Source: Hippophae tibetana (taxonomy: Eukaryota > Streptophyta > Magnoliopsida > Rosales > Elaeagnaceae). Taken from it: a stretch of 64,000 nucleotides of DNA. A program made the position numbers and the translations under genes. Location: contig CM072811.1 in assembly GCA_037013495.1 (NCBI GenBank), positions 14,569,659-14,633,658 of the forward strand, given 5' to 3'. Of the stretch, positions 46,235 to 57,203 are shown one piece after another (the stretch's first letter is position 1; the number at the start of each line of letters is the position of its first letter). The notes beneath the pieces were generated by a model. It saw only the letters and a list, made by a program, of their open reading frames with translations. It was not told where the DNA came from and did no database searches.

Positions 46235-47575
46235 CAAAAATCTTCTATGTCTTCTATAAGACATCTTTCGTCCGTAAACAAGATAAGTTGCAGAAGTGTC
46301 ATCACTACATATAGGGCATCCCTTGTAACCTTTTGTTGCATGTCCTCATAAGTTCTCATAGGCAGGAAAATCATTAATTGTCCATAAAAAGGACCCCCTC
46401 AAGTTAAAGTGTTCTTTTTTATGTGCATCGTAAACATTTACACCATCATTCCACAACGTCTTTAAATCATATATCAGAGGCTACAAATATACATCAATAT
46501 CAACACCGGGTTGTTTTGGTCTTGAGATCAATAATGTTAACATCATGAATTTTCTTTTCATACAAAATCAGGGAGGAAAGTTATATGTTACCATAATTAC
46601 TGGCCAATAACTATATCTACTACTAAGGGAACTATGTGGATTAATTCCATCAGCAGCAATGGCAAGACGACGATTGCGTAAATCAAATACAAATTGAGGG
46701 GATAAATTATCTACTACTTTCCAATTAGGAGAATCATAAGGATGACGTAGCACCCCATCATCAGATCGATTATCTGAATGCCAAGTCAACATCTTTGATG
46801 TCTCTTTACTTTTGAACAACCTTTGAAAGCGAGGAATTAGAAGAAAATACCAAAGAACCTTTGCAGGCACACCTTTCTTAGGTGTTATCTCATTTGTAGC
46901 ATGCCTCCATCTCGATTCTTTACACATCGAAAAATCATTTAATGTCTCATATTCTTTTCTATAAAGAATGCAATCATTTGGACAAGCATGAATCTTATGA
47001 TATTTCATGCCAAATCGACTAAGAGATCTCTTGACTTCATACATTGAAGATGGAAATTCAATACCCTTAGGATACATATTTATTAGTAGATTTAGTAATT
47101 CTGTGAATCCCTTGTCAAAAAAACCATGTTTTTCCTTCACATTGTACAAAATGAACCAATCCCGACATTTTAGTGTATTTCTTGCATTTTGGATACAACA
47201 AGTTTTCGGTATCTTCTAGAATTTTTTTAAAGGTTTTGGGATTATCCTCATATAGTTCATCTCCAACACCATGAAACATATTTTCTGTCTGTACATTATG
47301 ATAAGATGTATGTAATCCACTCATACTCTTATTTATCTCTTTCCCACGAGTATTATCAATATTTTCTTCATGATAATACCAATATTTATAGCTCAAAAGA
47401 ATACCATTACGCATAAGGTGATACTTAACCTCGTCAACTTCATGAAATCACTCATTTTTACATTTAACACATGGATATTGAATCATACTAATTTCATTAT
47501 TACTATTTCTACAAGAAAATTTCATTAAACTTTCAACTCCAGAAATGTAGTCCTGCTCAATTCTACACTTTGACA
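46235..47575 (-). pseudogene. tnp2: Tnp2 transposase core of CACTA-2
   Basis: The minus strand starts MSKCRIEQDYISGVESLMKF (47575) and reads on through YPCVKCKNE, TGA (47448-47450), SYKYWYYHEE, the 193-codon open stretch 46568-47149 (KYHKIHACPNDCILYRKEYE; LTWHSDNRSDDGVLRHPYDS; DGINPHSSLSSRYSYWPVIM), a TGA replacing Trp at 46568-46570, then PKQPGVDIDVYL, stop, DLKTLWNDGVNVYDAHKKEH, LWTINDFPAYENL, stop and GYKGCPICSDD. This is Transpos_assoc plus most of Transposase_21. DVMHIEKNV and later domains are deleted. Confidence 0.88.
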
Positions 47576-48223
47576 TCCCAGATTTGTCAATGCATATTAA
47601 ATATGTATCAAATCAATATATTTCAGGTATTATTATATATGAATTCACTAATTATTAGAATATATACCAAAACATACATAATACAAAAATTTATCATTTT
47701 AATCGTTTTAAAATTGTATTATTTTTACTAAATAAAATATAATTATTTATATGTAAATAAAGTTATCAACGTACGGTAAATATTCTAGTCTTTCAAACCC
47801 ATAACATCCAGATATTATTTCCATAGAAAATCAACCAAATAAATAATATCATGCATAATACAAAACATACATAAATCAAAAATTTAAAACAATAACGCAA
47901 AGTGAATAATAAGTGCATAGAATTAATAAAAATACTTACAAGAGTAAATGAAATGATAAAATGAAGTAAATAAAGAAAAAAAAATATGTTTTATAAGTGA
48001 GAAAATGAGTATAAAAAATTTGAGTATTTCGCTCAAAAAAATAGGAGATTTGGAAGATAATTTTGAGAGAAAGAAAACTCACTAAACGGCATTGGAAATG
48101 ATGGTCGGAAAATGCGAAAGAGTGGAGGAAGTGAAGCTTGGTTTTGATTTTTTTTGTGTGCTACAAATTAAAATTGATGTTTCTGACGAAGAAGAGAGAA
48201 GAGAAATGGAAAAATATACGTGA

Positions 48224-48300
48224 ATAACGTCGGTTGACGTGTTGAACCGATGCTACACATATGGTTGGCGTCGGTTCTACGTGTCAATCGACGCTACATA
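48224..48300. repeat. Right subterminal dyad repeats of CACTA-2
   Basis: Two units, ACGTCGGTTGACGTG/TTGAACCGATGCTACA and GCGTCGGTTCTACGTG/TCAATCGACGCTACA, of the type in CACTA-1. A further unit lies at 48686-48740. Confidence 0.65.
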
Positions 48301-48307
48301 AAATTAC

Positions 48308-48681
48308 TCGTTAATTTTTTTTAACAGTTTTTAAAATTGAAATTAAACAATACAAATATTTTTATTTTTTTGTTAATTATTTTTTAAGATTTTAACTATA
48401 AACCTTTTATATTTTTTGGAAAAATTTTCTGTATTGTATTTATCATTCTATCCAAATTCGATAACTACGCATGAAAAACATATACATAAAATTAAGTATC
48501 TAAACAAATACACAAAATTCTATAAATTCTATAATTTTAAAAACCAATTGACTAAAAAAAAGAAGAAAAAATTATACTATATATCCAAATTCAATTTTAA
48601 ACAGTTCAAATAAAATAATAATTAACCAAAAAAAATTGTATTGTGTAATTTCAATTTTAAAAACTGTTAAAATAAAAAATT
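48308..48681. mobile_element. MITE-like insertion with inverted repeats inside CACTA-2
   Basis: About 374 bp with long imperfect inverted repeats: AACAGTTTTTAAAATTGAAA at 48319 and its complement near 48655, extending inward about 75 bp. Flanked by ATTAC (48303-48307 and 48682-48686) as a candidate 5-bp TSD. It splits the subterminal repeat array and is absent from CACTA-1. The superfamily is not assigned. Confidence 0.45.
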
Positions 48682-48867
48682 ATTACGTAGCATCAATTAG
48701 ACACGTAAAACCAACACAAAATGTAGCGTTGATTTTTCATCGAATTGACTTTAAATTGATTACAAGTCGATTTTCTTCAAAAACCAACTTTACATATTAA
48801 CTTAAATGTCACGTTAGAAAACCAATTTTACATTTTGATTTAAATAACACATTTTGTAGTAACATTT

Positions 48868-49115
48868 CTTCTATATTTGTTTTATAGTTTATATTTTTTA
48901 TTAATTAATAATTTTGTTTTGATGGTGGGAGATTGATAGGTTGAATTTTAAGCTACAAGCTCTAAGGGTCAACCATCGGAAACTATGAAGAAGTTGCCTC
49001 TCGTTGACTTAACCCCTCTCTCTCTATTTCATTATGATTAGGGTCTCTTCTGCCTTTATCTCCAAATCATCCAAAAATCAAGTCTCCTAATCTTAATTTC
49101 TGTATAATTTTAGAA
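48868..49115 (+). promoter_or_regulatory. Upstream region of the SRC2-like gene
   Basis: Only about 250 bp separates CACTA-2 from the start codon. It has two W-box cores for WRKY factors, GGTCAA (48967-48972; TTGACC on the minus strand) and TTGACT (49004-49009), and a pyrimidine patch CCCCTCTCTCTCTATTTC (49013-49030) of the kind found near plant start sites. No clear TATA box lies 30 bp before it. Confidence 0.45.
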
Positions 49116-49919
49116 ATGCATCACCAGAGATTTATGGAGATAACTATAGTCTCAGCTAGAGGTCTTAAGAAGGTCAAACACCTATCTAAGATGGACGTGT
49201 ACGTCGTCGTTTCAATCTCCAACTCATTTCACACTGAGCAAAAGACCCCTGTAGATAAAGATGGTGGTACAACACCCAACTGGAATTTCCCCATGAATTT
49301 CACCATCAATGAAGCCAAGGCACAAAAGGACCATTCAATTCTTTTAATATTAAAAGTCAAGTGCAAGAGAAGACTTCACACTGATAAAGATATTGGAGAA
49401 GTTCAAGTGCCTATCAAGGAGCTATATGACAATGGTGGAGATTGCAAATTTGTCAAATATGTGACATATCAAATGAAAAAACCATCAAGTAATAAATTAA
49501 GAGGAGAAATCAACTTGTCATACAAGTTCACTGATTGTGTTCAAGAAACTGCGTCATTTAAGATTGATAATCATAAACCAATTTTGGCATATCCAGCTGA
49601 ACCAGTAGTATTGACTCAATCACCGTCTCGATCGCCATCAACGCCGCCGCTACAGTCACATGTGAATATGGAGGCACATCCACATCCGCCTGCTGGTTAC
49701 CCAATGGGAGTTGGAATCCAAACTCCTTATATCAATGGAGGGGCCAACTATGCTATGCAGTTACCACCAGGATGTGTTATGAATTATGGGCCCCATATAG
49801 TGAAGCCAGAACAAGAACAACAAGAACAACAAACATTTAATAGGACTGAGTTTAATAAAGTTGAAGTAGATGCTGATCATTCGGGTGCAGGGTATGAAGA
49901 TGATGATGATCTCTGTTGA
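49116..49919 (+). CDS. SRC2-like: SRC2-like C2-domain protein
   Basis: 267 codons, one exon, intact: the only convincing host gene here. The C2 domain spans about residues 7-135: MEITIVSARGLKKVKHLSKM, DVYVVVSIS with conserved Asp27, QKTPVDKDGGTTPNWNFPM, DIGEVQVPIKELYD, and VKYVTYQMKKPSSNKLRGEI then NLSYKF. This matches plant SRC2 (soybean gene regulated by cold 2) proteins, which bind membranes through C2 and are linked to cold and RBOH-dependent oxidative signalling in Arabidopsis. The tail is Pro-rich (SRSPSTPPL, PAGYPMGVG), then Gln/Glu-rich (KPEQEQQEQQ) and acidic (YEDDDDLC). Family members often begin at the second Met (residue 7), so the first six residues are uncertain. Base composition is less A+T-rich than the flanks. 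Confidence 0.92.
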   Translation: MHHQRFMEITIVSARGLKKVKHLSKMDVYVVVSISNSFHTEQKTPVDKDGGTTPNWNFPMNFTINEAKAQKDHSILLILKVKCKRRLHTDKDIGEVQVPIKELYDNGGDCKFVKYVTYQMKKPSSNKLRGEINLSYKFTDCVQETASFKIDNHKPILAYPAEPVVLTQSPSRSPSTPPLQSHVNMEAHPHPPAGYPMGVGIQTPYINGGANYAMQLPPGCVMNYGPHIVKPEQEQQEQQTFNRTEFNKVEVDADHSGAGYEDDDDLC

Positions 49920-51649
49920 TTTTTCCGTGTTTAATTAATATATATTTTTTTATCTGCTTCTTCATTTTGAGTGTCACATTTGTTTTGAACTTATTAATTG
50001 CTATATGAATATCCCCTCGTTAATGATAATTATAAGGGATTTTTTTTTCTGGGAAAATACACTAAATATCAGATGTATTTTTGGCAATTTGATGCCAATA
50101 TTCATTTGCCGATTTATTTTTATAAAAATCGAAAAAGTATAAAAAGGGAAGACAAGTAAAATATTTTCTCGTGCTTTTTAGTGGTACCATGTTTACCTTT
50201 ATTTTTGAGTTAATATCTTAATAATATTCACTATCATTTAATATAATATTTATTTTATTATGATTTTTCAAATATGTTCAACACATGAATATTTAATGAA
50301 GATTATTTAAGATATTTTTATTATTTTATACTACTATTTTTAGTCCTTAAATACTTATTTTAATATGTTTTGATTCAATTTATACTATTTTCAACCTCTA
50401 ATCTTTCTCTATCTAGCTTAACAATTTTATTTATATTATATTTTTTTCATATTAATTAGTTTAAATTAAATTTTTTTCCTATTGTTATTTTCTTTTTAAA
50501 CTTTTATAAAGAATGATAAAAGATTAAAACTCATTTAAGTTTTAAGCAAAATACTTGTTTAATGATCTTTATGATATTAATATTGTTTGTAATTATAGGG
50601 TTATTATTTTGATATATGACTATATATTGAGTTATAAAAACTACATATTCCATAATGTTCTTCTATTTTTATGTATACAAAATTCAAAAGTTGCATATTG
50701 TATTAATTAAAATAAAAATTTTATAACCTTAATAACCTGTATATAATTTCGATGGACAACAATAATGAATATGCAATTATAAATTAAATTATTGAGTTCG
50801 CAAGTGACATAGGAAGAAAAGAGATCGAAGAGAGTGTGAAATTAATTGAAAAGCATTAAAAAATGTATTAAAAAACTAAAAAGTTGTGGGAAAGTAAGCT
50901 ATTAATGTTCTTGCGGATGAAATAATAAAATATATGCTCTCATTAAACATACATGTGGTACATATTGTTAAAAATTCACAAATAATGTTTTTTAAATTAA
51001 ATTAGTACTTTTTATTAAATAAGGATATCACTAAGGTACCACATGAAAAACAAAAGTAAAAAAAATATTTAAAATGAAATTATAATAATACTAAGATAAC
51101 TAACCCATATTGCTAACAAAATTTTAGCAAGATTTGAATATAGACTCAAATTTAAAAACTTTTTAAAAATATGATTTGATACTCAATTTTTTAAAATTTT
51201 ACATATAAATCCCTAAATTTTTAAAACTTAACACATAGGTCTTAAAATTTTAAATCACAAATTTGTATTTTAGGAACTAATGGATGGTAGAAAATGGTAT
51301 GGTTAATAAATTTTAAAGATTATTGGTCATGTGAGGTGCATGTGGGGTTTTAACGAGGATTTGTTAAAAATTATGTGATGTCATCCGGTAGAGATTAATA
51401 GAATTATATAAATAAAACACTTTAGGAATATGATCCAACAAATGGATTTTTTTTAATTAAGTAGTACTTTTAAAATAAATGCAATATTTCAATTACATAT
51501 TTGTAGATTTACCTTTTAAAACTAGATGACTATAATTGTATTTTTCCACTTCCATACCATTTGAATATGTGATTTAAAGGTTTGTTACTTAAATATGGAT
51601 TCTATATTTTAACAAGTTTTTAGGTAAACACTAAGTATATGTAATAATT
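49920..51649. other. A+T-rich downstream intergenic DNA
   Basis: 3' flank of the SRC2-like gene. No clear AATAAA close to the stop and no element or gene recognised. Confidence 0.5.
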
Positions 51650-53420
51650 TATTCGGATAACAATTGAATGTTTTTTAGTTACTAATCTAATTAACTAAAT
51701 GAGGTGAATAAATAATTAACAGAAATATGTTAAATTTAAATTTCTCGGACGACTAGACATACAATCACACATGGATGAAATAATGCAAAAATATAAATTG
51801 ACATATGAGATTTTCAGGTGAAAACAACATAAACCAGAACAATAACTAATAAGAAAATCACAGATTTATCGAACTACTTAATTATCTACTATGAAAATAA
51901 TATTCGATTATATGGCTAGGATTCAAACTATCCACCAAAGTAACGCCACTAAATAATCTACTTATAAACCTTTTACTTTCTTTCATAGTCTCAATAAGTA
52001 AGGTGTTCGGCTTCGGATCAACACTTTGATAAACTTGAATCATATGAGTTAACAAACTCATTCGATTAATACCTCATAAGTTAGCATATAAACACAAGTG
52101 TAATTTGCATCATTCAATAGATTAAATAATTAACAATACTAACTAGATAGGTTAACATAATAACAAATTAATCAAAATTATTAACGATCATAAAATAAAT
52201 GTTTAAGTAAAAGTTTCATAAAAATAATTTATTTAAAATTAAATAATTATGATTATATAAAAAATTATTTGATCTAAATAAAGAAAAATAAACAATATAA
52301 AAAAATCAAACAAATTGGATAAACAAAATATCAATTAATCTGTATTATTAATACCATTGTCAAAACCCCTTTGATCAAGTCAATTCAACCCAGAATGCTT
52401 GCATCAATTAATTTTCCTTTTTCAATTGGCCTGATATTGACCCTCCTCTCACGAGACAACTGTCACGTCTTGCCGAATACCTTTTTCGACAAATTAATAT
52501 ACTTATTAGCAGATAATTATGCGATTCCCCCATTATGCTATTCCCTCGTTATGCGATTATAAATAAATATTCTTATTTAGACTTGCGACTTTTTCGGCAG
52601 CACACATCTTTCGGTACAAAAATGCTTATATATAAATATTCTTATTTCTTATTTAGACTGCTCTACAATCTGTTGATACTTATTCGACAGCACACATCTT
52701 TCGGTACAAAACTGATTTAATCCTACGTGATATTGATAATCTAATAATATTATTTCCTTTTAAACTTAATTATCCAAAATCCAGTACACATCTTAATAAA
52801 ATAATAAGATAATTTTAAGATATATTCTAAAAATACTAAATCACATTTAAGAATAGGTTGAATGAAAATTTAATAAACTAATTCGAGTTTAAAAATACAT
52901 TTCAAGTTGAAACATTAACCACTCTATTGATCTAGTTCAAGCTTTATTGATCAAACTCATTTTTGATTGATCCAAGCAACGATAAAAAGATAATCGGTTG
53001 ATCTAATCAATTCTTGATCAATCTAACGTACTAAAAATTAAAGTTCGAGACTAGGCCAGTAGATCGAATAAGATCAATCGAACATTACATTTTGATCAAT
53101 CTACCTCATTAAAGAATTAATTCCAGGACTTTTTACTCAAGATGGATCGATTCTCGATTGATCTAAACATTTCTCGATAGATCGAATAACCTATATGTAG
53201 AATGTTCTTATATGTTTAATATGAAATCTAACGTGCCTAAGAATAGAGTTATACTTGAGATGTATTTGTTTGGAGTTTGATAGTTTTTTTAACTTAAATA
53301 ATATTCTCGAAAATCTCACCTATAAACTAAAATTACATTTAGATATTTTGTTCACGAATATCGACAATACTCCTAAAGATTACAATATCCCCATTTGGCC
53401 TATTCGTGTGACAAACATCT
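51650..53420 (-). mobile_element. Copia LTR (family G, copy G2)
   Basis: The most complete family G copy. In plus coordinates it carries the GATTTTCAGGTGAAAACAAC and TATCTACTATGAAAATAATA blocks (the minus-strand phrase TTTTCATAGT...TTTTCACC is typical of Copia U5), AAGGTGTTCGG, a CAGCACACATCTTTCGGTAC block present twice, and TCGATCTA words to about 53190. Both edges are approximate. Probably the 3' LTR of the Copia remnant at 53421-56165. Confidence 0.6.
52550..52715. repeat. 90-bp local duplication in LTR G2
   Basis: CAGCACACATCTTTCGGTAC occurs at 52598 and 52688, each preceded by TAAATATTCTTATTT and TTTAGACT. The copy at 56690-56738 has one unit only. Confidence 0.8.
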
Positions 53421-54955
53421 CTCTCACTAAATAATGTTAATAGGAAAATTACATTTTATATAACGGAACTATCTTATGATCCGGTAAAACCATCTTTACT
53501 TGAATATTGACAGCTCATATGTACATTAAAAAACAAAAACACAAAAAGGCACATAACTTATCCCAAAAGACTCACTTTTATTAGTTCAATATATATAATA
53601 AAAGAAAATAGAGAAACAAACATAAGTGATGAGTAATAATAGATAGAACATTTTAGTATTACTCTCCCTATATGAATAAACTTGAATTCTCCTCTGTACA
53701 ATCTCTCTCAAGGAAAATTTTCAATTAATAACTTTCTCTCATAATTAATTCTCCCTTTATATATTTTTAATTAACACTCAATCATTCTCTGTCAATTTTT
53801 ATCATACGAATAAATAATATAATCATGAAGCAACAAAAAAATAAGTTGTGTAAGCAAACAGTGTATTTAATGACTAATAAGAGATACACACATTCTAAAA
53901 AGCTTAGTAACAATCAAAATATATTTCTTTTTTGAATTGAGACTAATATACTTAACTAAACATGACTATAATAATCCACAAAAAAAGATGAAATTATTTT
54001 TGTTTAAAGTGTGACTATTCATTGATAATAAAATATATGTAGACAAGATACACAAATATACTAACACATATGGTAACATATCGACAATAATCAAAAGTAA
54101 AATATGTGTTAGAACTATAGTAGGATGATAATTTATTCATTTATGATTAGTTATGAAATATTGAAAGAAAATATTATCACCTATAATGAAAAATTGCACT
54201 TGAATTCATACTTGCACATAATAAAATTTTATTTACCAAGAGAGAACTCAATTTTTTTTTATATTTTCCTCTTGTGTTTTTTTGTGAGTGACTAATTATT
54301 TCTTTTCTTTTTGTATAACTATTTGTGGCTCTTTCTTTTTGTGTATGAAAAAGCTTTTATATATATTTTTCTTTAATATTATTATTTTTAAGGAAATATG
54401 CACGAGCCAAAAACTTAGTATAATGAGTTTCATGTTTGTTGTGAGGTATCCCTCTTTGCTCACTGCGGTAGCTTCATACATTATAGTAGATAACTCTCCA
54501 AAAACTAGATGTCTCTTTATAATAGCATTTTATAAAGTGAATTAGAGCTCAAACACAATTTTTGTAGTCAAGGTTATCTCAAGCCATAAAAACTCACAAT
54601 ATTAATCATAAACTTCAAGCAATAGGTATGTGTTTAGTAAGTGCATGAGTAAGTTCATGTCAACATCATTCACCAGATATAAAAAATATGTAGATGTACA
54701 AGTCAAAATACTCAATTAAGTAATGTAAAGTCAATCAAAATATGTGAAGTTGTATGAAAATAATATGTAGAATTCATGTCAATGTTAAAGCAAGTCTACT
54801 CTCCATTTTTCCTTTAAAAAAAATAAATATCAATAAAAATAACAAATAACAAATAAACAAACTAAAGATGCTCACCTAGGGTTAAATAAGTAGTCAAACA
54901 AAAGTACCTATGTGAACATTAAGGGATTATCAAGTGACTAAAAAAGGACAATATT
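53421..54955 (-). other. Internal region of the Copia remnant, not coding
   Basis: A+T-rich. In the minus direction it lies between the pol start and LTR G2, so most of pol (integrase, RT, RNase H) has been lost or replaced. CTCTCATAATTAATTCTCCC near 53735-53760 resembles DNA next to the 3' LTR in large Copia elements. The hydrophobic open frames at 54288-54545 have no family match. Confidence 0.4.
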
Positions 54956-56165
54956 TTTTAACCTAAATTTTCTTGAATTTTATTTTCTCTATTCCTTTGG
55001 GTTGGAAACTAACTACCTTCGTTATCATAGGCATTTTCTTGAACCTACCTTTGGATTTCACATTCATCTTAAATGAAGATCCAACATGCTGGTAGAAAGA
55101 TGATAATTAGTCCTAGAATTAAAATATTTTAAATCATTGTCTCTTTCAAGTAACAACTTCAAGCAAAAAAGTTGACTTATTGAAGATACTATGCATAGTT
55201 GGATGATAATAATGAGTCCTATAACTAGAATCATGGAAATAATTATTAAATTTAGGAGCATTCATCAAAAATCTACACTTGGGGCCTAATGTAACCTTTT
55301 CTAACACAATGATGACATAAATGCACAAACTTAACAGTTCTATCAATTTTAGGAATAATATATAGTTCTTTATGTATAATTAATAATAGTATGAGTAGAG
55401 TTAGAATCCCTTACAATTGTGGTCTTTGATGTTGGAGGTGTATGTGTAGCCTGTGAAGAAGAAAGGTTGAAGGGTTTTACAAACTCAATCATTTTTGAAG
55501 ATGATGGAGTAGAATCTTCATCTACAAAGCCAAGCCTTTTCTTGTCTTCAAAATGTTTTCCATAGCCAAGGAGTTCGTTTAGATTTTTAGTTCTAATGGT
55601 CGATCTCTTGACAATGTCTTTTGATTCTCCAACTTCATGTACTAGTTTTCTTTTCTAGTTTAAGATTTAGAAGACTTGAATTCAAAACATTAGCACGATT
55701 AGATAACTCAATTTTTTTTCTTTTTCTAAGATTAAGGAATTTATTTCATATGATTTAAGTTTATCATTTAATTTGATTGCTTCTAGTAGTAACCTATCTT
55801 TTTTTCTTTTACTGCTAACTAAATCAAAAAACAATTCATTAAGATTATTTGCATTAAATTTATTGAGTAGAAATCTCGCATTATTTTCCTCATTGTTTGA
55901 ATAAAAGTTTGACTTATTAGATTTTCCACAAATCTTGGCAATAAATGCCAAGTAGTTGGTGCCATAATTTTCTGAGCCATTAGGATTACCGTTGTCACTT
56001 TTTAAGTCTCGAAGGAAAGCATTGAAAGCCCTTTTAATTCTATTCTTTTTATTAGCACACTAAGCTACAGAGTGACCAATCCCATTGCATTCAAGACATT
56101 TAGATCTAGTGGGTTTAGATTTCTTACTTTCTGAACTAACAAGTTTGAGGTCTCCTGGATTCTAA
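54956..56165 (-). pseudogene. Copia gag C-terminus and start of pol
   Basis: The minus strand reads RSKCLECNGIGHSVA, stop, C (zinc knuckle C-x2-C-x4-H-x4-C at 56056-56102), KKNRIKRAFNAFLRDLKSDN, NYGTNYLAFIAKI, a coiled coil (55682-55951), LNELLGYGKHFEDKKRLGF, DEDSTPSSSKMIEFVKP, and a second knuckle-like block CHHCVRKGYIRPQ (55275-55318; His to Tyr). The order is that of the larger plant Copia elements (SIRE-like). The gag N-terminus is missing and LTR sequence begins at once beyond 56165. Several stops. Confidence 0.75.
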
Positions 56166-56169
56166 TCCA

Positions 56170-56738
56170 TAATAGTAAGAAGGTTTTTAGGTGAAAACAA
56201 CCTAGGTCATAATAATGACCTAAGAGGAAAACCACTGGTCTACCAGGCCATCCAACTATCCACTATGAAAATAATGTTCGATTACAAGTCTAGGACTCAA
56301 ACTATCTACCAAGGTAACACTCCCAAGTAACCTACTTATAAGCCTCATGATGTCTTTCATAATCTATATTAAAGTCAAATTATCAATTAATCTATATAAT
56401 TGATATCGTTACCAAAACTCCTATGATCAAGTCAATTAAAACCAAGAATGCTCACATCAATTAATTTTCCTTTTTACTTTACCCTCATATTAACCCTTTT
56501 TTGATGAGACAATTTTACATAAGGCCAATACAACAAATACAAGCAATCCTAATTAGCATTCACTTCTTAGCGAATACCTTTATGGAAAAATTAATATACT
56601 TAGTAGATCATAATGTATGAGCACTTTAATTAATTTCCCCAATTTGCGATTCATTCATACTCATACATAAATATTATTATTTAGACTCTACTCTGCACCT
56701 GTTAATCCTTTTTAGGAAGCACACCTTTGTTTCGATAC
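56170..56738 (-). mobile_element. Copia LTR (copy G4), truncated
   Basis: Shares TTTTTAGGTGAAAACAACCT and TATCCACTATGAAAATAATG with G2. Cut at 56738 by the Tat element. Probably the 5' LTR of the Copia remnant. Confidence 0.65.
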
Positions 56739-57148
56739 TGTTTGAACATATGGAAAGACCTGTAACCCATCCCTAGCTAAAGTGAGTATTCCGAGCCATA
56801 AGATGGAATATTTTGAGCATTTTGAGCAAGTAGGAGATTGGTTCCAAGAAACCACCCCTTATAATGTTGTACGTTATAAAAATTATATCCCCCTGATACC
56901 TATATAAGTGTACACAATTATTTGATCGACACCTGTACGTGTAATGTTTTATAAATAGATAGACCTCTTATGGAATCCACACATTTAGCCAATTATTTTG
57001 ACTTCTCTCTAAGTTATCTCTCTGTAAATCGGATCAACCCCAAACATTTACCCAATGGAGGGCTCAGATTCTTAGGTCGAGCTTAAGTTTCTAACCCCAT
57101 ATTCTTTGGGATATACTTTGAGGCTTGAGAGAAACTTGTAAAATTTGG
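56739..57148 (+). mobile_element. 5' LTR of Tat-type Ty3 element D3
   Basis: Begins TGTTTGAACATATGG right after Copia LTR DNA (preceding GATAC is the candidate TSD half). Two TATA-like motifs lie at 56901 (TATATAAG) and 56950 (TATAAATA), followed by a CT-rich stretch. A weak PBS-like TTTGGTGTG follows near 57144. The inner edge is approximate. Confidence 0.55.
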
Positions 57149-57203
57149 TGTGTTCCGTTCGCAAGCTACACCAAAAACTCACAAACATTTATCACGCACC
57201 ACC

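Larger units (their letters stand above)
45112..48864 (-). mobile_element. CACTA transposon, internal-deletion copy (CACTA-2)
   Basis: Left TACTGCTACAAAAC and right (reverse complement) TGTTACTACAAAAT are degraded forms of CACTACTACAAA. The flanks TTT at 45109-45111 and 48865-48867 fit a 3-bp TSD but are low complexity. Collinear with CACTA-1 except that about 4.6 kb (CACTA-1 coordinates about 1750-6355, holding protease, TnpA, DUF4216 and DUF4218) is missing at the junction near 46232. A tnp2 core remains, in broken form. Confidence 0.85.

Noticed and set aside
54288-54545. Hydrophobic 85-codon frame, a possible membrane or envelope-like protein
   Set aside because: A+T-rich DNA gives Phe/Ile/Leu runs in any frame. 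No envelope-like architecture, start context or homology recognised.
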